From Pandoraea faecigallinarum (GTDB taxonomy: Bacteria > Pseudomonadota > Gammaproteobacteria > Burkholderiales > Burkholderiaceae), in contig NZ_CP011807.3 in assembly GCF_001029105.3 (NCBI RefSeq), positions 310,001 through 374,000 on the forward strand: a stretch of DNA of 64,000 bases. Direction: 5' to 3'. The notes beneath the pieces are model-generated. The model was given only the letters and a program-made list of their open reading frames with translations, had not been told where the DNA came from and ran no database searches. A program made the translations under genes and the position numbers. Below are positions 43,206-53,763 of this stretch, one piece after another (position 1 is the stretch's first letter; every line of letters begins with the position of its first letter).

Positions 43206-45290
43206 ATGTCAGAACAGCCGTCCGCCCCCGCCCGCGATCCATGGGCCGAACTCAACGACCGCCAGCGCGAAGCGGTCGACTATGGCGTGGGCGACGACGG
43301 CGCGCCAGGCGGCCCGCTGCTCGTGATCGCCGGGGCGGGGTCGGGCAAGACGAGCACGCTCGCGCACCGGGTCGCCAACCTGATCGTGCGCGGGGCCGAT
43401 CCCAACCGTATCCTGCTGCTGACGTTCTCACGGCGCGCCGCCGGGGAAATGGAACGACGTGTGGGGGCGGTGTTGCAAAAAGTGTTGGGGCTCGCGTCGG
43501 CGCAACCGCCATCGCTCCCCTGGGCGGGCACGTTTCACGCGATTGGCGCCCGCCTGTTGCGTGAGTTCGCACCGCGCATCGGTCTGTCGGAGGCATTCAC
43601 CATCCACGACCGCAGCGATGCCGAAGATCTGCTCGGGCTGGTGCGCCACGATCTCGGTTTCTCGGCCACGCAATCGCGTTTTCCCCTGAAGGGCACGTGT
43701 CTGTCGATCTACTCGCGCGTGGTGAACAGTCAGGCGCCGCTTGCCGAAGTGCTCGCCAGACACTTCCCGTGGTGTGCGCAATGGGAAGCGCAGCTCAAGC
43801 AACTCTTCGGCGGATATGTCGACGCCAAACAGTCGCAGCATGTCCTCGACTACGACGATCTGCTGCTGTATTGGGCGGAGACGATGGGGGCGCCGGAACT
43901 CGCGCGCGAACTCGACGCCCGCTTCGATCATGTCCTCGTCGACGAGTATCAGGACACGAACCGCCTTCAGGCACAGATTCTGCTGTCGATGAAGCCCAAC
44001 GGGCGAGGCCTGACGGTCGTGGGCGACGACGCGCAATCGATCTACGCCTTTCGTGCGGCCACGATCCGCAACATTCTCGACTTTCCGGGGCAGTTCGCCG
44101 AGCCGGCGCACGTGGTCACGCTGGAGCGCAACTATCGTTCGACGCAGCCGATTCTCGATGCGTCCAATGCCGTGATTGCCGAGTCGAACGAGCGCTACGC
44201 CAAGGCGTTGTGGACGGACCGGCAGTCGGCTCGGCTACCGCAACTCGTGAACGTGAGCGACGAGTCGGGGCAGGCGCGCTGGGTCGCCGACCAGGTGCTC
44301 GCGCAACGCGAGACCGGTACGCGGCTCACGCAGCAAGCGGTCTTGTTCCGCACCGGCAGCCATAGCGCCGCGCTCGAATTGGAACTGACGCGCCGCAACA
44401 TTCCGTTCGTGAAATTCGGCGGATTGAAGTTTCTCGAAGCGGCGCACGTGAAGGACATGCTGTCGATCTTGCGGTGGGCGCACAACCCGGCGAGCCGCCT
44501 GTCCGGGTTTCGTGTCGCGCAGTTGATTCCCGGCATCGGCCCGGTGAGTGCCACGCGACTGCTCGACGCGATGTCCGCGTCCACAACGCCGGCGCGGGAA
44601 CTGGCGGCGTTCAAGCCACCGGCCGCGGCGGCCACCGAATGGCAGGCGTTCGTCGAAGTGTTCATGGTGCTGCACGACACGCGCCTCGCGTGGCCGGCGG
44701 ACGTCGATCTCGCGCTGCGCTGGTATTCGCCACGACTCACCCAACGGTTCGACGACGCTGCCGTGCGCCAGGCCGATCTCGAACAACTCGCGCGCATTGC
44801 CAACACGTACGGTTCTCGCGAACAGTTCCTGACCGAGTTGACACTCGATCCTCCCGACGCCACCAGCGCCCAGTCCGGCCCGCCATTGCTCGACGAGGAT
44901 TATCTGATCCTGTCGACGATCCACAGCGCGAAGGGGCAGGAGTGGCATTCGGTGTATGTGCTCAACGTGGTGGACGGCTGCATTCCGTCGGATATGAGCA
45001 CGGGGGACGACGAAGATATCGAGGAGGAACGGCGGTTGCTCTACGTTGCCATGACGCGTGCAAAGGAGTCGTTGCAACTGGTCGTGCCGCAGCGGTTCTA
45101 CGTCCATCAGCAAACGGGCATGGGCGATCGCCACGTGTACGGCACCCGTAGCCGCTTCGTCCCGGACAGGATGCTGCCGCTGTACGATATCTTCCCCAAG
45201 CCGCGAGAGGACGACGCGCCGCGCGGGCCGGTGGGAGATGTCACGGTGCATATCGATGTGGCCCGGAGGCTTCGCAATGCGTGGTCCTGA
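43206..45290 (+). CDS. UvrD/Rep-type ATP-dependent DNA helicase
   Basis: 694-residue superfamily 1A helicase. Motifs in order: LNDRQREAVDYG (Q motif), Walker A GAGSGKT at 43-49, LLTFSRRAAGEM (Ia), VDEYQDTNRLQ (II), GDDAQSIYAFRAA (III), ERNYRS (IV), STIHSAKGQEW (V) and YVAMTRAKESL (VI). It unwinds DNA 3' to 5' in repair or replication restart. It is shorter in the 2B region than E. coli UvrD and may be a UvrD paralogue. A LexA-like box covers its promoter. No clear ribosome site precedes the ATG. The GNAT gene begins inside its 3' end. Confidence 0.92.
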   Translation: MSEQPSAPARDPWAELNDRQREAVDYGVGDDGAPGGPLLVIAGAGSGKTSTLAHRVANLIVRGADPNRILLLTFSRRAAGEMERRVGAVLQKVLGLASAQPPSLPWAGTFHAIGARLLREFAPRIGLSEAFTIHDRSDAEDLLGLVRHDLGFSATQSRFPLKGTCLSIYSRVVNSQAPLAEVLARHFPWCAQWEAQLKQLFGGYVDAKQSQHVLDYDDLLLYWAETMGAPELARELDARFDHVLVDEYQDTNRLQAQILLSMKPNGRGLTVVGDDAQSIYAFRAATIRNILDFPGQFAEPAHVVTLERNYRSTQPILDASNAVIAESNERYAKALWTDRQSARLPQLVNVSDESGQARWVADQVLAQRETGTRLTQQAVLFRTGSHSAALELELTRRNIPFVKFGGLKFLEAAHVKDMLSILRWAHNPASRLSGFRVAQLIPGIGPVSATRLLDAMSASTTPARELAAFKPPAAAATEWQAFVEVFMVLHDTRLAWPADVDLALRWYSPRLTQRFDDAAVRQADLEQLARIANTYGSREQFLTELTLDPPDATSAQSGPPLLDEDYLILSTIHSAKGQEWHSVYVLNVVDGCIPSDMSTGDDEDIEEERRLLYVAMTRAKESLQLVVPQRFYVHQQTGMGDRHVYGTRSRFVPDRMLPLYDIFPKPREDDAPRGPVGDVTVHIDVARRLRNAWS

Positions 45291-45774
45291 GATCGTGCTG
45301 CGCGACGCGCGTGCATCGGACGTCGACGCGCTGACACAACTTCTGATGCAGACCTATCACACGACGTGGGAGCCCATGCTGCGCCCGGAAGTCGCAGCGA
45401 CGTTCGCAACGGGCGAGCGCACATGCGCGTACGTGCGGGCGCACTGGCATGAAGTGACGGTCGCCGTGCTGCATAACGTGGACCCGAACGCAGATGGCGA
45501 TGTCGCCGGTATGGTGCACGTGATCGGCGATTTCGTCGACGCCTTGCATGTAGCGCCATCGCGCCAGCGACTCGGCATCGGGGCGCGCTTGCTCGCGCAT
45601 GCCGAAGCGCAGATGCGCGCACGCGGTCACCGTCTCGCGCGCCTTGAAACCGATACGTTCAACGTGCAAAGCCGCGCTTTCTACGTCCGCAATGGCTACA
45701 CCGAAGTTGCGACGTACCCCGACGAAGCGTGGGACAGCGGCCTCACCACGGTGCTGCTCACCAAACCGCTCTGA
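45277..45774 (+). CDS. GNAT family N-acetyltransferase
   Basis: 165 residues. Acetyl-CoA site motif A is VAPSRQRLGIGARLLAHAEAQMRARG (R-x-x-G-x-G/A), and motif B is ETDTFNVQSRAFYVRNGYTEV. The start IVLRDARASDVDALTQLL is typical of the family. The acceptor substrate cannot be predicted. Its ATG lies inside the last codons of the helicase gene, with GGAGG upstream, so it is cotranscribed with it and possibly SOS-induced as a passenger. Confidence 0.9.
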   Translation: MRGPEIVLRDARASDVDALTQLLMQTYHTTWEPMLRPEVAATFATGERTCAYVRAHWHEVTVAVLHNVDPNADGDVAGMVHVIGDFVDALHVAPSRQRLGIGARLLAHAEAQMRARGHRLARLETDTFNVQSRAFYVRNGYTEVATYPDEAWDSGLTTVLLTKPL

Positions 45775-45937
45775 GACCGTCCGGTCATCGGGGTCTTTCG
45801 TCACGTTTGCGTTGTCAGGGGCGGAAATTTTCCAAAGTTGCCGTCTTTCGTGCATCGGGTATAGTCGCCGCATCGGCGGCGAGGCATGGCATATGTGGCG
45901 TCGCGACGACAGCCAAAGCGAACCGGGAGAGACGCGA

Positions 45938-46729
45938 ATGCAGGGGTTGGTGGATCGGATGACGTTGTTGCCTACGGGCGTACTGCTCGTCGGCATGGCG
46001 ATCGGAACGGCGGCGTTCGCCGTTTTCGTCGCCTGGCTGGCGCGCATCTGGCTGTTCGACCGGCTGGCGGACCCCAGCGAGGTGCGCGGCACCGTTGCCG
46101 ACGTGGTCCACGGCAGCCTGCTCGCGTTCATCGTCTTCGTGCTGGCGCATGTGCTCACGGACGTGCGCGCCAACCTCGGTCATGCCGACGATCAGGCGCT
46201 GCATGAGGCGTCGGTGGTTCGACGGCTCGACCGCGAACTGAAAGCCGTCGGCGATGCCGATGCGCAGTCCGCACGCGTGCTGCTGCGCAACTATGTGAGT
46301 TCGGCCGTCACGGACGAGTGGAAGACGCTGAGCACCGCCGATCCCGATCTGTCGCCGAATACCGAAGCGGCGCTCACGGCGTTCGTCAGTGCGACGCGGC
46401 ACGTGGTGGCGCGTCACGAAGACAGCGCCAGTTCGATCCGCACGCTGCTCGACCGGCTGGAGGAATCGCGGCAAGGACGCTTCGAGAATGCCACGAAGAC
46501 GGTGCCCGCGGTGTTCTGGTGGGTCATCTCGCTGTTCATGCTGGCCGCCATGGCGATGAATGGCCGATACCCGGGCACGTGGAAAAGCAGCTTCATCATC
46601 GCCATTCACATGGGAGCGATCGGTATGGTGATCGCGCTGATCATCAATCTGGACGAACCCTTTCGGGGCGTATCGGGCATCTCGCCCGCGCCACTGGCGA
46701 AGTCGGTAGGCCTTGTTGTCCCGCACTGA
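45938..46729 (+). CDS. DUF4239 (bestrophin-like) membrane protein
   Basis: 263 residues. Two N-terminal membrane helices (TGVLLVGMAIGTAAFAVFVAWLARIWLF and VHGSLLAFIVFVLAHVL), a soluble helical middle (ADDQALHEASVVRRLDRELKAV to RLEESRQGRFENATK), and two C-terminal helices (FWWVISLFMLAAMAMNGRYPG and IIAIHMGAIGMVIALIINLDEPFRG). The ending NLDEPFRG is typical of DUF4239. Function unknown, perhaps channel-like. Start chosen at 45938 because GGGAGAG lies six bases upstream; an in-frame ATG at 45893 is possible. Confidence 0.85.
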   Translation: MQGLVDRMTLLPTGVLLVGMAIGTAAFAVFVAWLARIWLFDRLADPSEVRGTVADVVHGSLLAFIVFVLAHVLTDVRANLGHADDQALHEASVVRRLDRELKAVGDADAQSARVLLRNYVSSAVTDEWKTLSTADPDLSPNTEAALTAFVSATRHVVARHEDSASSIRTLLDRLEESRQGRFENATKTVPAVFWWVISLFMLAAMAMNGRYPGTWKSSFIIAIHMGAIGMVIALIINLDEPFRGVSGISPAPLAKSVGLVVPH

Positions 46730-46798
46730 CGCGTGTGAACGACCGCCTCACCGGGTCCGCTGATTTTCCGACACTCATCCCTTCTCAGGACGCTCCCA

Positions 46799-47122
46799 AT
46801 GACTACGTTTTCCCGGATGAGCCGCGCGAGCGTCGTCACCACGCACGCCTGCCGCCTTGCGACGACCGATGAACATGCGTCGCGCGAATCTCGTGTGCCG
46901 GAGCCGGCCGGACACGGTCGCCGGCCGGTGTCGCGACCCGCGCCGCGCAATTGGCGCCGCTGGTGGGCACTGTTCGCGATATTGCCGTTCGTGACGTGCG
47001 TTGGGGGATGTGGATTGCTCGCTGCGCCGTGCCGCGTGACATCGGCAGGCCTGAAGATCATTCCGGGGGTCGGGGGCGCGCTGGCGGTGCCGACGGACGC
47101 CTGCGCCGCGGCCATCGACTGA
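46799..47122 (+). CDS. Small lipoprotein (DUF6726-like)
   Basis: 107 residues as drawn. A basic lead is followed by one hydrophobic segment (WWALFAILPFVTCVGGCGLLAAP) with a lipobox-like GGCG and a short mature tail CRVTSAGLKIIPGVGGALAVPTDACAAAID. The tail pattern CRVTSAxLKIIP...PTDACAxxID recurs in small Burkholderiaceae lipoproteins I recall as DUF6726. The true start may lie further in, near the RNWRRWW segment, because the first 45 residues look unconserved. Function unknown. Confidence 0.6.
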   Translation: MTTFSRMSRASVVTTHACRLATTDEHASRESRVPEPAGHGRRPVSRPAPRNWRRWWALFAILPFVTCVGGCGLLAAPCRVTSAGLKIIPGVGGALAVPTDACAAAID

Positions 47123-47137
47123 CCGCACAAAAAAAGA

Positions 47138-47158
47138 AAGCCCGCGCGTTGCGGGCTT
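47138..47158. terminator. GC-rich hairpin AAGCCCGC-GCGTT-GCGGGCTT
   Basis: A perfect 8-bp stem sits 15 bases after the small lipoprotein gene. An A-rich run before it gives a U tract only for minus-strand transcripts, so it could end the lipase transcript, 204 bases past its stop, as well as weakly ending the plus-strand gene. The remaining gap to 47361 is AT-rich and empty. Confidence 0.6.
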
Positions 47159-47361
47159 AATCCATATCAGGAGGAGACATGGAGGAGACGAGTTCAGTAT
47201 AGGACGGCGTGTTGCGTTGCACCATATGTATATTTACGTAAGTGCCCGCATGTTGCGTTCCTGCAACGAAGGATTAAGTGTTTTTAAATCAAAGGCTTAA
47301 ATGTCTTCGGCGCGTTCGTTATCACTGACGACCCCATCCATGTCCTGAATCATCCCTCTAA

Positions 47362-48534
47362 TCATTGTGCGCGTGCACCCTTTTTCGACGACATCAGGTG
47401 AAGCACGAACGGCACCGAGTCACGCAGTGACGAATTGACCGTCGCGTCGTGGTCCAGCCCGGGGTAGACGCGCACCAGTGTCTTTGTCCCCGCCTTGGTA
47501 ACGTCTTGTGCGAACGCCTTCTGCATGACGAGCGGCACGTCGATGTCCTCCGACCCCATGCCGATGAACACCGGGTGTTTGATGTGCAGCGTTGGATAGC
47601 GCAGCCATGGCATCTGGCTGTCGAGCAGTTTCTGAATGTCGGGCTGAACGCTGTTACCCGCATTGAGTCCGGCGGCAGTGGAGTGATCGGTCAACGTATC
47701 GATGCAGAGCGTGCGCGCCTCGTTGAGCACGGGCAGTGCCTGGGGGGAGAAATACTTTGCCGGATTCAGCGACGGATCGCGGTCGGCCGCCGACAGGAAG
47801 AGGTACATGACGTACGGAATCTTCGGGTCCGGCGCACCCGGATCGGGCTGACTCGCGAACAGCGTGCCGGCCGACGTACGGGCGTTGAAATACGGCGTTC
47901 CGGTCAGTACGGTCGCGACGACCTTGACGTCCGGCGCGTATTGGGGCTGGTAGCCTGCCGCGGCAAAAGCCGCGTGCGCTCCTTGCGACTGACCGACGAG
48001 AACGACGCGGTTCTGCAATGGGAATACGCTGCGTGCGGCCAGCAGGCTGTCGAGCACGCTATACGCCTGTGCACGGGCGTTCAGATAGTGATGTAACCCT
48101 GGCGAGCCGAGGCCCGCGTAGTCGGGGGCGACCACGGCGAAACCGAGCGAGAGCCAGGTGTCGAGATACTGGATGTCGCGCGGGCTGCGCACATTGAGCG
48201 ATGGCGCGCATGCACTGGCGATGCCGACCGTGCCATGTGCCCATACGACGACCGGCCAGCCGCCGGGCGGGGTTGGCCCCCTGGGCAGGAACACGGCACC
48301 CGTGTCTTCACGCGCTTCGATGCCGCCCACACCGTCGATGGAACTGTACCGGATGCGGAATTGCTCGCCCGCTTCCGCGAGCCCGTAGTCGGCCTTCAAA
48401 GGCTGGCGCTCGACGATGGCGCCGTGGGGAATGGTGACAGGAGCGGTTTCGGGCGTGATCGCGTGGGCGGCGCGGCCAATGACCAGACTGGCGAACAGGG
48501 CGGCGCTGACGTAACGCCACAGGCGGTTGAACAT
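47362..48534 (-). CDS. Secreted alpha/beta hydrolase, lipase family
   Basis: 390 residues. Signal peptide MFNRLWRYVSAALFASLVIGRAAHA. Nucleophile elbow GQSQG with Ser183, oxyanion segment VVWAHGTVGIASACAPS at about 97, candidate acid in GSEDIDVPLV and His in GLDHDATV. It resembles the secretory lipase (LIP) family. The substrate may be triglycerides or other esters. AGGA precedes the ATG. A single gene, with no lipase chaperone next to it. Confidence 0.88.
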   Translation of the reverse strand: MFNRLWRYVSAALFASLVIGRAAHAITPETAPVTIPHGAIVERQPLKADYGLAEAGEQFRIRYSSIDGVGGIEAREDTGAVFLPRGPTPPGGWPVVVWAHGTVGIASACAPSLNVRSPRDIQYLDTWLSLGFAVVAPDYAGLGSPGLHHYLNARAQAYSVLDSLLAARSVFPLQNRVVLVGQSQGAHAAFAAAGYQPQYAPDVKVVATVLTGTPYFNARTSAGTLFASQPDPGAPDPKIPYVMYLFLSAADRDPSLNPAKYFSPQALPVLNEARTLCIDTLTDHSTAAGLNAGNSVQPDIQKLLDSQMPWLRYPTLHIKHPVFIGMGSEDIDVPLVMQKAFAQDVTKAGTKTLVRVYPGLDHDATVNSSLRDSVPFVLHLMSSKKGARAQ

Positions 48535-48728
48535 GTTGGACTGTCCTCGTATTGGGTGATGCTTTTGAAGCTCGGGCGAGCAGCGCTTGCGCGCTGCCCC
48601 GGTTGCCTGCTGCTGTGGCCGGGCCAATACGGGTGACGTTACAGCGTCGCCCTGTGAAGGTCTCAAGCGTACCGAATCGATGCGTCCTCCGGCGTTGCTA
48701 CCGTGGCTCGATCCGACTCATGCGACCC

Positions 48729-50129
48729 TCAACCGTGCGATGCCTGATTACCCTGCGCCTGCGAGGCGGCGGCCTGTTCGGCTTCGCGCCACGCCCGGCG
48801 CGAGCGACGCATGCGACGCAGGGCGAGCGACGACATCGTGATCCAGCCGAACGGGCGAGGGTCGACCAGCATGCTCACGGCCCGCGCGTAATCGAGCACC
48901 AGACCGGGGGTCCACGCCATCGTCTTGGCACGCTTGCGCAGTTGCGCCGCGACCCAAAGCTCGGGGGTCAGCCACAAACGCACGAACGTCCACCAGCCGG
49001 CGTCCGCGCCGTTTTGCAGTTGTCCCACACGCCCTTCGATCGCGGCCTCCAGCGCTTTGGCCACACTGCTTGAGCAATTGCGGTGCGTGAGGTTATACGT
49101 GGTGTCCTGCCGATACGTCTGCCAAAAAGCGGCCAATTGCTCGGGACTGTAGTTGCGAATGCGCACTTTGACCGTGGACGGACACCACGCCTTCGATTCC
49201 GTCGCGTAGTCCGGCTGGAACGTGCCGGGCACGTCGTTCTCGCGTGTGGCGCGCAGGAGTTGTCCGAATTGGTCGGGCGACCGGTCGATTTCCTTGGCGG
49301 GGTACAGGCTGACGTAGATGCCTTCGTGGCTTTCGAGCGCGGCATGGCCGGTAGAGATCACGCCGTTCTTATCGACGGCGGCGATGTAGCGATCGATGAC
49401 CGGGTGGCGCCGTGCAGGCGCCTTGGCCGAGCCAGACGGTGTCCAGACGTGCACCGTGAGGGCCGGTTCCGCGTCGGTGGGCGGGCCGTCCCAGCGAGGC
49501 GCGCGGGGACGCTCGCGCCACAGCCGTCGCTTGTCTTCGGGGCTTCCCAGAATCTGTTCGACGCGGAAATCGCCACGCATGCGACGCGCGCGCATGGCCA
49601 ACACCAGCACGTTCCATCCGGTGAAGAGGAGCCCGAGCCCGATGGCATAAGGCAGCGTGCCCTTGTAATGCGTGGGATACGGCTGATAGAAGAAGATGGC
49701 GACGCCGATCTCCAGCATGCCGGCGGCCATCGCCCAGGCCCAGCGCGGGTATCGCACCACGTACGCGGCCACGCATTGCAACAGGCCGTCGGCGAGGAAC
49801 AGCGTGCCGAACAGCATCGACAGCCAGAAGTTGCCGTTGTGCTGATCGAACAGCAGGACGAGGACTGCCGCAACGGCGAACGTGCTGCCCTTGAGTCCGC
49901 GCACGAGTCGCTGGCCGCCGACGCCAATCGTGGCAATGACCAGCGTCGCCAGCCCCTCGATCAGCAGCAGCCACGCGAAGACCTTGAGGGGGAAGTGCAC
50001 CACGCCATCGAGTGCATCGATGACCAGCGCAAGGCCGAAGGCGAAGAAAATCGCACCGATCCAGATCAGCGCGCGCGCCCGGCGACGCAGGTAATTAACG
50101 CCAAGCAACAATAGAATCAGACGTACCAA
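48729..50129 (-). CDS. HdeD-family membrane protein fused to a papain-like (NlpC/LRAT-like) domain
   Basis: 466 residues from a TTG start chosen because GGAG lies eight bases upstream and the hydrophobic domain starts there. Residues 1-180 contain about six helices of the HdeD/DUF308 type (LIWIGAIFFAFGLALVIDALDG, FWLSMLFGTLFLADGLLQCVAAYVV, PYAIGLGLLFTGWNVLVLAM). From about 225 a soluble domain has H262 in TGHAALESHEGIYVSLYP and C352 in YNLTHRNCSSSVAKALEAA, the His-then-Cys order of permuted papain-fold enzymes. The last 80 residues are basic. HdeD proteins relate to acid stress; the role of the fused domain is unknown. Confidence 0.8.
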   Translation of the reverse strand: MVRLILLLLGVNYLRRRARALIWIGAIFFAFGLALVIDALDGVVHFPLKVFAWLLLIEGLATLVIATIGVGGQRLVRGLKGSTFAVAAVLVLLFDQHNGNFWLSMLFGTLFLADGLLQCVAAYVVRYPRWAWAMAAGMLEIGVAIFFYQPYPTHYKGTLPYAIGLGLLFTGWNVLVLAMRARRMRGDFRVEQILGSPEDKRRLWRERPRAPRWDGPPTDAEPALTVHVWTPSGSAKAPARRHPVIDRYIAAVDKNGVISTGHAALESHEGIYVSLYPAKEIDRSPDQFGQLLRATRENDVPGTFQPDYATESKAWCPSTVKVRIRNYSPEQLAAFWQTYRQDTTYNLTHRNCSSSVAKALEAAIEGRVGQLQNGADAGWWTFVRLWLTPELWVAAQLRKRAKTMAWTPGLVLDYARAVSMLVDPRPFGWITMSSLALRRMRRSRRAWREAEQAAASQAQGNQASHG

Positions 50130-50272
50130 CGCAGGATCTCCATCGCATGCGTGCGCCCCCCGCAATCCGGGGACGACACGCACCCCGAATGCGGGAGGGT
50201 GTGGATTAATTTGGGATGCAGCCTATTCGTGCCGCTATCTTAGCGCGTCAACCGTGACAGGCCAAAAACAAA

Positions 50273-50302
50273 GGCGGCGCGCTCCTTTCGGGGCGCGCCG
50301 CC
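50273..50302 (-). terminator. Rho-independent terminator of argG
   Basis: A 13-bp stem (GGCGGCGCGCTCC with GGGGCGCGCCGCC, one G-U) and a 4-base loop. The A-rich run at 50263-50272 forms the U tract for minus-strand transcription, 65 bases beyond the argG stop. Confidence 0.85.
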
Positions 50303-50366
50303 AGGTGCAGCGCACAGCACAGCCGCATCGCCTCTTCGTCAAGGCACGATGCGGCGGACGACCGGC

Positions 50367-51722
<1,356 letters not shown>

Positions 51723-51877
51723 TTAACCTGTCAAGTATCCCCGTCCAGACTATGGATGGTCAAGTCTGACGGCCGATGGCTTTACGATCCGGCCGCCGGT
51801 TTACCGCAAATTTCCCTTGATTGCGCGGTATTTCCCGGCGCTCGGGAAGACCTTCCCGCGTTGTCATCCCCACCTCG

Positions 51878-52774
51878 CTACCACTGGGTGCCGGCCACGC
51901 TGCACGCCGAGGCCAGGAAGTCCGAGAACGCCCGAATCACGAGCGATGCCTGACGATGCTGGGGGTAGACGACATATATCGACGACGGTGCGGATTCGAA
52001 GTCGTCGAGTACCGTCACCAGACGCCCGCCCAGCAAGGCGGGCGCCACGATGAACACCGGCAGCCACGTCACACCCAGCCCGGCCGCGGCCGCGTCGCGC
52101 GCGAGTTCGCCGTTGTTCACGCGAAGACGGCCGGAGACGGGGATCTCCATGGGCTGCCCGTCGCGCGCGTAGTGCCAGATCACCCGTTGGCTATGGCCGT
52201 ATGGCAGCAGCGCGTGATCGCGCAGGTCGTGCGGTGTCTCGGGGGTGCCGTGCGCTTCCAGGTAGCGCGGGCTGGCGCAAGTGACCATCCGCATGGGCGC
52301 AACGCTCCGGGCGATCAGCGACGAATCGGCAAGCGCGCCGATGCGCACGGCCACGTCATACCCCTCACCGATGATGTCGACCGTGCGGTCGTTCAACTCC
52401 AGTTCGATGGTGACGTCCGGATAAGTCGTGAGAAACGACGGGATCACCGAGCCGAGAAACATCGTGCCGAACGACATCGGCGCCGACACCCGAAGGTTGC
52501 CACGCGGGCGCTCTGCCTGACTGCTCACCGCCAGATTCGCGGCTTCGACGTCTTCGAGAATGCGTCTGGCCCGTTCGTAATAGATTCGCCCGAGGTCCGT
52601 CACCGACAGCCGCCGGGTGGTGCGCAGGAGCAACCGCACCCCCAGGGACTGCTCCAGCGACGAGATGCGACGGCTGACGAACTGTTTCGACAGCCCCAAC
52701 TTCGCCGCCGCGCCGGTAAAGCTCATGGTGTCAACGGCCGTGACGAAGATGCGCATGTCGTCGAGCAGATCCAT
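51878..52774 (-). CDS. LysR family transcriptional regulator
   Basis: 298 residues. Winged HTH at 1-60 (DDMRIFVTAVDTMSFTGAAAKLGLSKQFVSRRISSLEQSLGVRLL), then the effector-binding domain with the CrgA/DmlR-type features LRVSAPMSFGTMFLGSVIPSFLTTYPDVTIELELNDR and AVRIGALADSSLIARSVA. Effector and target are unknown. It is followed by no gene on its own strand until argG; the EamA transporter upstream is on the same strand with a 140-base gap, so it might be its target. Confidence 0.92.
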   Translation of the reverse strand: MDLLDDMRIFVTAVDTMSFTGAAAKLGLSKQFVSRRISSLEQSLGVRLLLRTTRRLSVTDLGRIYYERARRILEDVEAANLAVSSQAERPRGNLRVSAPMSFGTMFLGSVIPSFLTTYPDVTIELELNDRTVDIIGEGYDVAVRIGALADSSLIARSVAPMRMVTCASPRYLEAHGTPETPHDLRDHALLPYGHSQRVIWHYARDGQPMEIPVSGRLRVNNGELARDAAAAGLGVTWLPVFIVAPALLGGRLVTVLDDFESAPSSIYVVYPQHRQASLVIRAFSDFLASACSVAGTQW

Positions 52775-52914
52775 CGGCAAGATTTCCCGTCTTCAGAGAG
52801 TGAGGGGGGACAACGAGCCGACTTGCGCCGGTATTGTCACCCGAGGCCGACAATCTTATCCGACCTACGGCATCCTTTCGCCGGACGCCTGCTTCGGTAC
52901 GACACGCCAACTGG

Positions 52915-53763
52915 CTAACGCAACGCCAGCCGCAGCCCCAGCAAAATCGCCGCCGTCCCCGCAACCGCCAGCGCCGTGGGTCGATGACCGAAGATGGCCC
53001 AGTCGAGCAGTGCGGTCACCACGGGCACCAGATAAAACAGACTGGTGACGGTCACGAGATTGCCCGTCGCGATCATGCGATAGAGCAGCAGGGTCGCACC
53101 AACGGAAATCACGAGTCCCATATAGAGCATCGGGAGCCAGAACCCTACCGTGCCGTCGAAGTGCAGCGGCTGCATCGGCGCGATCAGCAAGGCCAACGCC
53201 AGACCGACGGCGTACTGCAAGGGCAATACGTCGAGCGGCGTCTGGCGTGAGCCCTTTTGCGCGAGGGTGCCGAGCGTCATGCAGGCGAGCGCGCTCAGTG
53301 CCCATATCGAGCCCGCTGCGGAGAGCCTTGCCGACATCAGACTTTGTGCGACGACGAGTGCCAACCCGGCCAGTGCGACGGTAAGCCCCGCCAGACGCCG
53401 CGCGCCATGACGCCGTTCCAGCGCCACGAGCGTGAGAATCGGCTGAACACCGAGCACGGTCGCCAAGGCGCCGGGAGTGATGCCGTTCGCAAGCGCCAGC
53501 AGATACGCCGCCTGATACCCCCCGACGAGCAGCACCCCGGTGCCGACCACCTGCCACCGCGTGCCCGGCACCGGCCACCACTGTCGCCTCGTGAGCGCAA
53601 TCAGCGTGAGGGCCGCGAGCGCGACGCCGAGGCGGATGACCAGAAACGCAAACGCCGACGCGTGCGCCAGCCCCCATTTGGCGGCCAGTGCGCCACCGCT
53701 CCAAAGCAGAACGAACAAAAGCGTCGCGCCATGCCGGCGCCACGCGAAACCGTCAACTTGCAT
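52915..53763 (-). CDS. EamA-family (DMT) transporter
   Basis: 282 residues with ten predicted helices in two EamA repeats: LLFVLLWSGGALAAKWGLAHASAFAFLVIRLG opens the first, and IWALSALACMTLGTLAQK the second, ending ALLDWAIFGHRPTALAVAGTAAILLGLRLAL. It probably exports amino acids or metabolites; the substrate is not assignable. ATG at 53763 is where membrane homology begins; the much longer upstream frame is arginine-rich and unlikely to be real. Confidence 0.88.
   Translation of the reverse strand: MQVDGFAWRRHGATLLFVLLWSGGALAAKWGLAHASAFAFLVIRLGVALAALTLIALTRRQWWPVPGTRWQVVGTGVLLVGGYQAAYLLALANGITPGALATVLGVQPILTLVALERRHGARRLAGLTVALAGLALVVAQSLMSARLSAAGSIWALSALACMTLGTLAQKGSRQTPLDVLPLQYAVGLALALLIAPMQPLHFDGTVGFWLPMLYMGLVISVGATLLLYRMIATGNLVTVTSLFYLVPVVTALLDWAIFGHRPTALAVAGTAAILLGLRLALR

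Noticed and set aside
47174..47203. Mini-ORF MEETSSV with a strong AGGAGG after a hairpin, resembling a leader peptide
   Set aside because: No gene follows on the plus strand for it to attenuate; 7 codons are too few to support.
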